A stretch of 14,508 nt of DNA, from contig MCFG01000326.1 in the NCBI GenBank assembly GCA_002104895.1, positions 66,501-81,008 on the forward strand, in the 5' to 3' direction. The position numbers and the translations under genes are program-made. This DNA comes from Anaeromyces robustus. Taxonomy: Eukaryota > Neocallimastigomycota > Neocallimastigomycetes > Neocallimastigales > Neocallimastigaceae. The notes under the pieces are model-generated. The model worked only from the letters and a program-made list of their open reading frames with translations, did not search any database and was not told where the DNA came from. Of this stretch, positions 7,381 to 14,508 are shown piece after piece (the stretch's first letter is position 1; each line of letters starts with the position of its first letter).

Positions 7381-7559
7381 TATATATAAAACTGATTGGA
7401 TAAGAAAGAAAATATCAAAAAATTTATTTTTAAAAAAAAAATAGGTGCCTTTATAGTATATAAATACATCAAATATCCAAAAATAAAAATTAAAATAATA
7501 AAAACTAAAATTAATATTAATAATAATAACAATTAATAAAAATTAAATAAACATATAAA
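7381..7559 (+). promoter_or_regulatory. Putative promoter and 5' leader of the second paralogue
   Basis: Counterpart of 3920-4108. The inverted CCAAT box is at 7395-7399 and TATAAATA at 7459-7466, 94 bases before the ATG. The block between them and the ATG is conserved apart from short indels, so both genes probably share the same control despite the rearranged upstream DNA. Confidence 0.55.
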
Positions 7560-8168
7560 ATGAATCATTATTATACATTAATAATTGCTTTATTTTTCTT
7601 ATTATTAGTTGGAAGTAATCCAGTTAATCCTGCCGATTTAGAAAAAAGAAAGTAATATAAATTTATATTTATTATTTGTATTTATATTAATATAATCTAA
7701 TCTAATTTAATCTAATCTAATATAATATAATAAAATATAATATAATATCATATATTTTATTATATAAATAACAATAAAAGAGTAATAATGGTTGAAGGAA
7801 GGGATGAATGGAGTTTTGGATTTGCAGGAGAATTGCATATTAAAAAAGATGGAAAAAAGCGTTATTTTTCTAAATGTACTTATACTAGATCAAAAACACA
7901 AGTAAGATGTGAATTTAAAGATAAGGGTTATGCCAAATTTGAAGTTACATCTAGTTCTGCTTTAAGAGTATTTGAAGATAATGATGAAATTAAATCATGG
8001 AATTTATATCATGATGTTGATGGATACCGTGTAGAAGATAAATTAATTGCAAATACTAGTAGTGATAATGGATTAAAATATAAACATAGCAGTGATAATT
8101 ACTTTGTATTTTATATGACAAATGGTAAAATGAGGAATCTATATTATAATAAAGTTAAAGTATATTAA
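7560..8168 (+). CDS. Secreted, Lys-Arg-processed two-exon protein, paralogue 2 (unknown function)
   Basis: The coding sequence is 7560-7651 joined to 7781-8168 (159 residues). The GT-AG intron is 7652-7780 (phase 2 in codon 31). Of two nearby AGs, only the first (7779-7780) keeps the frame. The leader differs from paralogue 1 by one residue (His3 for Tyr3) and retains the signal peptide and L-E-K-R processing site. In the mature domain both cysteines and the run M-V-E-G-R-D-E-W-S-F-G-F-A-G-E-L are unchanged, but about 25 of the last 126 residues differ, clustered after precursor residue 86. Several changes swap charge: Lys109 and Lys136 of paralogue 1 are Asp here, and Lys140 is Val. Net charge by hand count falls from +11 to about +5. 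The family is not recognised. Both copies look intact, so this is a live paralogue with altered surface properties rather than a decaying duplicate. Confidence 0.85.
7652..7780 (+). other. Intron of the second paralogue (129 bp)
   Basis: GT...AG intron, closely related at both ends to 4201-4356. Its middle carries repeated CTAAT units (about 7694-7720) in place of the duplicated segment of the other copy. Confidence 0.82.
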
Positions 8169-8490
8169 ATAATTAAAAATTAATAGGAAAAAGAAAAATA
8201 ATAATAATTTATTATAATATACAATGTAATTATAATAATTTTTTTTTCTATTTTTTTTTTTTTTTAATTAGTGTATTTAAATGTTATAAAATCATTAAAG
8301 ATAACATTTTTATTATCGATTTAATAAACTAAAAAAAAATATAAAAAAATTTTAAAAAAAAAAGTAAAGAATAAAATAAAATAATAATAGAAAAAATAGA
8401 AAACAAAAAAAAAATAGAAAGAAAAAAAAAAGTAAAGAATAAAATAAAATAATAATAAAAAAAATAGAAAAAAAAAAAAAAAGTAAAAAT
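8169..8490. other. 3' flank of paralogue 2 and short A-rich minisatellite
   Basis: The first 80 or so bases match the 3' flank of paralogue 1 almost exactly. From about 8336 to 8490 lies the shorter version of the A-rich minisatellite, with GTAAAGAATAAAA at about 8364 and 8432. No gene seen. Confidence 0.7.
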
Positions 8491-8803
8491 AATTAAATGT
8501 TAAAAATTTTTAAAAATAACAAATATTAAAAATAATAATAATTATTATTAAAAAAAAAAATAAAAATAAATATAAAAAATAAATATATAAAAAAATTCAT
8601 TGATACTTTTTTTTTCTGTTCCTTTTCACAAGGTTTTTATTTTATTTTATATTGAGTAAATTTTTTTTATTTAAATTTAAATAATTCTTAAAACATCATA
8701 TAGTTTTCTCTTTTTTTTTTTCTTATTTTTTATTTTATTTTATTTCATAAATATAAATAAAAAAATAAATTATATTTTAAAAATTAGCTAAATAATAGTT
8801 AAG
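8491..8803. other. Gene-free right end of duplication unit 2
   Basis: AT-rich and alignable with 5216-5538. Similarity to unit 1 ends after TTAGCTAAATAATA, near 8803, which fixes the right border of the duplication. Confidence 0.75.
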
Positions 8804-10694
8804 CTTTTTAAAAATCCACTTTTTTTTTTTTTTTTTTTTTTTTTGGTTAGAAATATTCTAAAACATTAAAAAAAAAAAAGAATCTCAATTCCTTTAAAAT
8901 GATTTATAAAAATAAAGAATTTGTTACACGAAAAAATTTTTATTTTATATTTATTAGATTTGTGTAACAATAATAGTCACTAAATTAAAAAAAAAAAAAA
9001 AAAAAAAAATTTTTTTTTAAATTATTATTTAATTATATTAATTAACAACAAATAAACCATCATCCTTAATTAATTAATTAATTATTTATTTAAATATTTA
9101 TTTATTTTGTTAATTTTGTTAATTTTGTTAATTTATTTGTGACCTTCTGTTTGTTTTATGTTTTAGGCTAAATTCCTTTCTCCTTTTTTTATTGTTAAAA
9201 ACATAATAAATATATTAAAATGTAAAATGCTTTAATTATATTTTAATTACTTATTTGTTAACACGGACACAGTCTGTTATAAAATAAGTTTTTTTTTTTT
9301 TTTTTTTTACCTTTTTGATTATAATTCTCATTATTAATATATTATAATTAACATATTATATAATATAATAATATAATAAAATATAATATAATATTATATA
9401 ATTTATTTTATTTTGATTTATTTAAATCTAAAACAGACCTTTTTATGTTTAAAATAATTCATATATAATATATAATATATAAAAAAATATTTAATTTTAA
9501 TAATAATTATTAAACTATAATATTAATAATTAAAATAAAAAAGAGAAAAATTATTCAAAAAAAAAAAAAAAAAAAAAAAAAAGAATAATAATTAAATTAA
9601 AATGATTAAACTTATTTATTTATATTAATAACAAAATACATAATAGTTTATATATATAAAAGGTTAAAATACTTAAAGTTTTAAATTAAGAGAAGTATAT
9701 TAAAACTTATTATTTTTTTATGTATGTTTATTTATTTATTCATTTATTTTTTTATATTTTTTTTTATATTTATTTTTATTTCTATTTAATCTATTTAAAT
9801 AATATACAAAAAATATTATTTTCTTTATGAATAAAAGAAAAAAAAATTTATATCAAGGTTTTTTAAAGATGAAAGATTTTACATTTGATAATAACTCATA
9901 AAATTAGTAAAGATATAAATATATAATATAATATTACGTTATTATTTTAATATTTTAATAAAAGTTGATATAAAAAAAATAATTTAAAGATAATTGTTAT
10001 TAATATAAAATTCAATTAATTTCATTTAACAGTTTTCTTTTTTTTATAAGAATAATAAGTAAACTTGATGAAGTTTCTTTTGTTTATTATTAATAATAAT
10101 TAATAATAATTAATTATAAAATTTAATTAAAGAAATTTCTATTTTAAAAAATAATTTATAATTTATTTATAAAAAATAGTATAAAAAATTTTATTTTTTC
10201 CTAATAATAATTTTTAAAGACAAATCAAAATATATGGATTTTTTTTTATATTTAATATTCATTATTATGATATATTTATATTTATATCTATATTTATATA
10301 TACATTAATATTAATGATTGAAAAAACATGAATTGAAAAATAAATTTTATATGAATACAATTAAAATGATAGAATATAATTAATTAATTAATTAATTGAA
10401 TTTTCGAATATAAAATAAATTGTTAATAGTTACATATATGTTAAAAAAATTTTAATTTATTATATATTTAATAAATTAAAAAAATTTTTTTTGAAAAAAT
10501 GAAATGTTTACTTAGAAAAAATAGTAATATATAATATATGATAATAATAAAAGTATTCTAAATGATACTTATTTTATTACATACACATATATATTGTATG
10601 TAGATTGTAGGTAGTTGTAACCATGCAATTAAAAATCAAACAAATGTTTTTTTTTTTTTAATTATTAATCTATTAATTTTTTTATTAGTAAATA

Positions 10695-10747
10695 TAAAAC
10701 TCTCTCTCTATATATTTTTGATTTTCTAAAAATATATATAGAGTTTT
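10695..10747. repeat. Imperfect hairpin with CT-repeat bulge
   Basis: The left arm TAAAACTC...TATATATTTTT and the right arm AAAAATATATATAGAGTTTTA are complementary over about 19-20 bases, except for two extra CT units (four bases) in the left arm. The loop is about 10 bases. Function unknown. Confidence 0.7.
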
Positions 10748-10862
10748 AAATATTCAGTAATATATATTAATAAAAAATTAGAATAAAAATTAAAAAAAAG
10801 ACTCATCATTTTTAATATTTATAATATTTTTTTTTATTTTTTTATTTTGAATTATAAGTAAT

Positions 10863-10970
10863 TATTTTAAATATTCAATGTTTTACATTATATTATCCAA
10901 AAAAAAAATATTTTAAATATTCAATGTTTTACATTATATTATCAAAAAAAAAAAAATATTTTAAACAATA
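10863..10970 (+). repeat. 46-bp tandem duplication
   Basis: TATTTTAAATATTCAATGTT begins at 10863 and again at 10909, with units identical up to the A run that closes each one. A degenerate third start (TATTTTAAACAATAG) follows at about 10957. Confidence 0.85.
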
Positions 10971-11191
10971 GTTATATATAATGTTTATATATTTACTATT
11001 TTTATTTTTATTTTATTTTATTTTTTAATTTTCTTAAATATTTTTAATAATTTAATAATTCCATTAATTCCATAGTTATAGATATTTCTGAATGTAAATG
11101 TTAATTATGATTTTAAGAAAGAATTTCATCTATTGGTATAATACTGTTTTTTCTGTATTGACTATTTATAATTTTTTTTTCATATGATATT

Positions 11192-11245
11192 AATGGTTTT
11201 CTATCATAATAATTATTGGAAATATTATTATAACAGAAAACCATT
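11192..11245. repeat. Hairpin with 19 paired bases
   Basis: AATGGTTTTCT (11192-11202) pairs with AGAAAACCATT (11235-11245), and ATAATAAT (11206-11213) with ATTATTAT (11224-11231), separated by a 3 x 3 internal loop; the terminal loop is 10 bases. It could be a structured RNA or a small inverted-repeat remnant. No neighbouring gene. Confidence 0.75.
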
Positions 11246-11451
11246 GTTATTAAAAATAAGATAATTTTTTTTTGATGATAAAGTGAATATAGAAAGTATT
11301 AAATTTTTGTTTATTTTATTTTTTATTTGTTTATTTATTATATATTATTTATTTTGTTTTCATTTTTATTTTCATTTTCAATTTTTTTTAAATTACATCA
11401 TTTTAATATTACTATATATGTATTAATATTGTTTATTGTATTATTAAGTTG

Positions 11452-11512
11452 TTTAAATGTAAAGTTTTTTTAAATGTAAAGTTTTTTTAAATGTAAAGTT
11501 TTTTTAAATGTT
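11452..11512 (+). repeat. 17-bp tandem repeat, about 3.5 copies
   Basis: TTTAAATGTAAAGTTTT recurs with AAATG at 11455, 11472, 11489 and 11506, an exact 17-base period with no variation between the full units, indicating recent expansion. Confidence 0.9.
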
Positions 11513-12160
11513 TATGATCAATTAAAAGTGTTAATAATAAAACATTTTAAAAACAATACTTAATAAGAAATTCAATAATACTAAATATAGTTGATGTTCA
11601 TTGTTTTGTTTTTAATAAAAATTATTACAAACAAAATGTATAAAAAAAAAAAAACATTTATTAAATTTATTAAATTATGAATAAATTATTAAAATAATAT
11701 ATAAAATGTATATATACAATTGTGTATGTTGTGTATATTTTTTTTATTATTATTTAAGCAAACTTTTTTTTTTAATATAAATTAACTTTTTTTTTTTTTT
11801 TTTTTTAGTTATATTTTGTTTAAATAAATAAATGTTTTTATTTTTTTTTTTTTAAAATAAATACTTTATTAAAAAAACAATAACAACTTTGTATTTATGA
11901 TATTAAATGAATATTAAAATAATTGTAATACATTAGTTTTACTATATACTAATTTATATTGTAAAATTGTAAAATTTTAAATATAAAAAGTATTTTATTT
12001 AATCATATAAACAAACTGATCTTTATAGTGAGTAAATCGTATAAAAATTAAGGAATACGGTTATATTATTTAATAATGATAAAGAATGATGTAATTTACT
12101 TATAAAAAATGTTTATTCTTACAGTTACTGTAGGAATATAATTAAATATGAACATTTGTT

Positions 12161-12211
12161 ATATAATATAATATAATATAATATAATATAATATAATATA
12201 ATATAATATAT
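12161..12211. repeat. TATAA pentanucleotide array
   Basis: About ten uninterrupted pentamer units of ATATA/TATAA, followed by ATTAATTAATATTAATATAA. Simple-sequence repeat. Confidence 0.85.
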
Positions 12212-12624
12212 TAATTAATATTAATATAATATAATATATATAATTATTGAATGTAAATAATAATTTTTTTAATATACATAATTTTTATTAAACTTATTTT
12301 AAAAGTTAATATTATTTTTAGGTAATAAAAGAATATTTTATTCTATTTTTTTAATTATAAATAGACAGGAAAAAAAAATATTAATATTGTATAATATTAT
12401 ATTATTATGTTAAAAATATTTTTTTACATTTTAATAATATAAAATATTTTGAAACAAAAAATAATTATTAATAAAACTATAAAAGAGAAAAAATGTAAAA
12501 ATTAAGATCAATAAAAATAATTTAAAAAGAAAACTAAATAAGTTTCTTTAGTAACTTTTCTATATTATTTCTTCTACAATCATCCTATATATGAGAAGTA
12601 AATCCACTTTCATAATTGTAATAA

Positions 12625-13219
12625 ATGTTGGTTTACCGTTATTGTGTGCTTTTATTATTGATATTTACAACTACATTAGTTTCTGCTGATAATGCAATTG
12701 GAGACTTAAAGGTGTATGGAATGGAATTGCTCAATTTTAAATACTACAGTTGCTAACAAATTCTTTTCATGTTCTGCAAAAATTTTTCTGTTACATCACC
12801 ATATACACTCTTATTCGAAGTAAAAATATTTATCAAATTCCAGAAATACTGTAGAGTTATTCAATTAAAACATCTTGTAGTATCTGAAGTCTGTTCCCAA
12901 CAACCTTTTAAACTTTACTGATTGGAGAAAGAGTAATGTCAAAGGTTGTTTATTCATTTGGAACACCTCATAAGGACTTTATTCAATGTTGCAGTAACAT
13001 TACCAGAAAATGGAAACCTATTACCTCAAAATGCTACATTTTGTTCTGGTCCATACGAAGGTTATAAATCTCATGGTAATACTAATGTTTATGTCTAAAT
13101 GTGCACAACAAGTTCTTGAGATTCCTAAATATTGTAAAGATGCTAGTGATAAATCAGATGAATGCAATAAACAACGCTTAAATATTGAACGTGATTGTGT
13201 TTTGGCAATTGATTGCTAA
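12625..13219 (+). pseudogene. Broken gene for a small secreted cysteine-rich protein
   Basis: The ATG at 12625 opens a good signal peptide (MLVYRYCVLLLLIFTTTLVS, then A-D), but that frame meets TAA at 12754. Protein-like stretches then alternate frames: frame of 12719 (E-W-N-C-S-I-L-N-T-T-V-A-N-K) to about 12790 and again, with internal stops, to about 12955; the original frame at about 12973-13095 (A-V-T-L-P-E-N-G-N-L-L-P-Q-N); and the frame of 13097-13219, ending in a cysteine-rich tail (K-Y-C...D-E-C...R-D-C-V-L-A-I-D-C, stop 13217-13219). G+C and codon character are higher than in the flanks, which marks a coding relic of roughly 195 residues. I do not recognise the family. At least three frame changes plus several stops argue for a pseudogene. 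Assembly indel errors could explain some frame changes but not all the stops. An open frame starting at 13010 is only partly genuine (from about 13097). Confidence 0.7.
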
Positions 13220-14508
13220 TTTTTATATTAAAAAAAATTGATATTTTAAAGTAACCATTGGTTTATTAAAATAAAAGTTTAAATCAATTTAATATATAAT
13301 TTATTATATATATGTCTAATAATAAAATAAATGATAAATGAAAATAAAATGAGAAAAAATAAAAAATAAAACAAAAAGCAAAAAAAAAAAAAAAAAAGAA
13401 AGGAAAAAAAAAATAAAGTGAAAAAAAAATAGAGTGAAAAAAATAAAAAATTAAAAAAATAGAAAAATAATTAAAAAAATAAAAAAATAGAAAAATAATT
13501 AAAAAAAGAAAAATAAATTGAAAAAATAAATTGAAAAAATAAAAAAATGAAATTGAAAAAATAAAATTGAAAAAATAAAAAAAATAATTAAAAAAAAAAA
13601 AAAAAAAAAAGAAAAAGGTATTAAGATTTATTTAAAAATACATTATTCATTTTTTTCTTATTAATTCTGTTTCATTAATTTCATTAATTAATATTAAAAT
13701 ATTATGAAAATATGAAATAATAAAAAATTTTTTTTCTTCTATATATAGATAATAATAATTATATTATTTAATATAGACTTTAAAATTATCATTTATAACT
13801 AATGTGATTTAGTGATATTTATATAATTTTTAAAATTATAAAATTTGAGGAAATTTAAATATAATATATTCGTATTAAAATATTTTTTTTAGTAGAAAGT
13901 GGATAATATTATTATATTCTAATATGTAATTAAAAGTAAAAGTATTGATTATCTTAAATTTTTTTTTTTTTATTTTTTTTATTTTTTTTTTTTTTTTTAT
14001 TTTTTTTTTATTTTTGGTAAACAATTAAAAAATTATAATATTTTGTTGTGTTACATATATTTTAATAATTAATTTAAACAAATACTATTTATTGGTTTAA
14101 TCAATAGTTATTCAATAATTTTTATTAAAATTTATAATAATAAACAAAATATATAATTTTTATAATTTATATAATTAAATAATAAAATTAATTTACAAAT
14201 TTTTTTTATTGTAAATCAAGACAAAAGAAAAAAAAAAAAAAAGATAATATTTTTATATATTATCAAATATACGTATATTAAATAAAAATGGATGAAATAA
14301 TCATTTCTTTCATGATTTTTTATTTTATATAATATATATATTATAGTTATATATAATTTTATATTTAAAATAAAAAAGTATATCATAGAAACATTTATAT
14401 ACTATAAAATAATATAAATAGTTATATAATTTATTTATAAATAGTTTTATAAAATAATATTGAATCATTATTATTATTATATCAAGTTTATTATATATAT
14501 AAAAATGT
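13220..14508. other. Gene-free A-rich and T-rich tail of the window
   Basis: Positions 13320-13615 form an A-rich degenerate minisatellite built from GAAAAAATAAA, TAATTAAAAAAA and ATTGAAAAAAT words, comparable in style to the arrays at 4916 and 8336 but not clearly homologous. Positions 13959-14015 are an interrupted poly-T tract. The rest, to the right edge, is AT-rich with no reading frame or RNA gene that I can support. Confidence 0.6.

Larger units (their letters stand above)
5787..8803 (+). repeat. Segmental tandem duplication, unit 2 body
   Basis: Second copy of the unit described at 2693-5538. Relative to unit 1 it has gained a retroposed element (6238-6780), carries a truncated and displaced inverted-repeat element (about 6957-7278), holds two segments in opposite orientation (5954-6010 and 7006-7072) and has a shorter A-rich minisatellite. 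Similarity to unit 1 stops at about 8803. Confidence 0.9.
8804..12624. other. 3.8-kb AT-rich intergenic region
   Basis: No reading frame of coding character was found on either strand, and no RNA gene. Content is poly-A/T runs, TTTTGTTAA repeats (about 9106-9132), an inverted repeat TTGTTACAC / GTGTAACAA (8931-8939 and 8962-8970), a TACATAC / GTATGTA inverted repeat (10578-10602), the hairpins and tandem repeats listed separately, and a TATAA pentamer array near 12161. A T-rich stretch ending in TTTTAG (about 9160-9166) resembles a splice acceptor, but no exon follows. Confidence 0.6.

Noticed and set aside
7320-7532. Minus-strand 70-codon frame upstream of paralogue 2
   Set aside because: It covers the conserved promoter and leader of paralogue 2 on the opposite strand, has low-complexity sequence and no support as a gene.
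13010-13096. ATG at 13010 as a true gene start
   Set aside because: The first 29 codons of this frame run against a more protein-like frame over the same DNA; only the part from about 13097 belongs to the ancestral protein.

Overview
The window looks like nuclear DNA of an anaerobic gut fungus (Neocallimastigomycota). It is extremely AT-rich, with long poly(A)/poly(T) runs, large (TAAA)n arrays and sparse intron-bearing genes. One gene encodes a CotH-family protein with a signal peptide, a family known to be abundant in these fungi. This is inference from composition and gene content; another very AT-rich eukaryote, such as a dictyostelid, is not strictly excluded.

Layout. Positions 1-1393 (minus strand) hold a secreted CotH-type protein that runs off the left edge. 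Positions 1394-2692 are non-coding: a TTTA-rich minisatellite, a 56-bp perfect palindrome, a strong 35-bp hairpin and a long (TAAA)n array. Positions 2335-8803 are a diverged tandem duplication of a roughly 3 kb unit. Each unit consists of a (TAAA)n array, a long upstream region and one two-exon gene. The two genes (4109-4744 and 7560-8168) are paralogues. Each encodes a 159-residue protein with a signal peptide, a Lys-Arg processing site at residues 29-30 and a basic two-cysteine domain of unknown function. Exon 1 encodes the pre-pro leader and exon 2 the mature product. Positions 8804-12624 appear gene-free. Positions 12625-13219 hold a broken gene for a secreted cysteine-rich protein. The remainder is A/T-rich and gene-free.

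The strongest observation is the contrast between the two duplicated genes. Over the 159 codons I count 27 amino-acid replacements and only 2 silent changes, while the adjacent 3' UTR is nearly identical. This is the pattern of diversifying positive selection on a secreted product. The changes cluster in the C-terminal part of the mature domain, and several alter or reverse charge.

Because the duplication supplies an internal comparison, later rearrangements can be read directly. They are a retroposed element with tRNA-promoter-like boxes, a poly(A) tail and a target-site duplication, present only in unit 2 (6238-6780); a 505-bp inverted-repeat element flanked by a 9-bp direct repeat in unit 1 (3383-3887), with a truncated and differently placed relative in unit 2; and two short segments (about 57 and 55-67 bp) that are inverted in one unit relative to the other.
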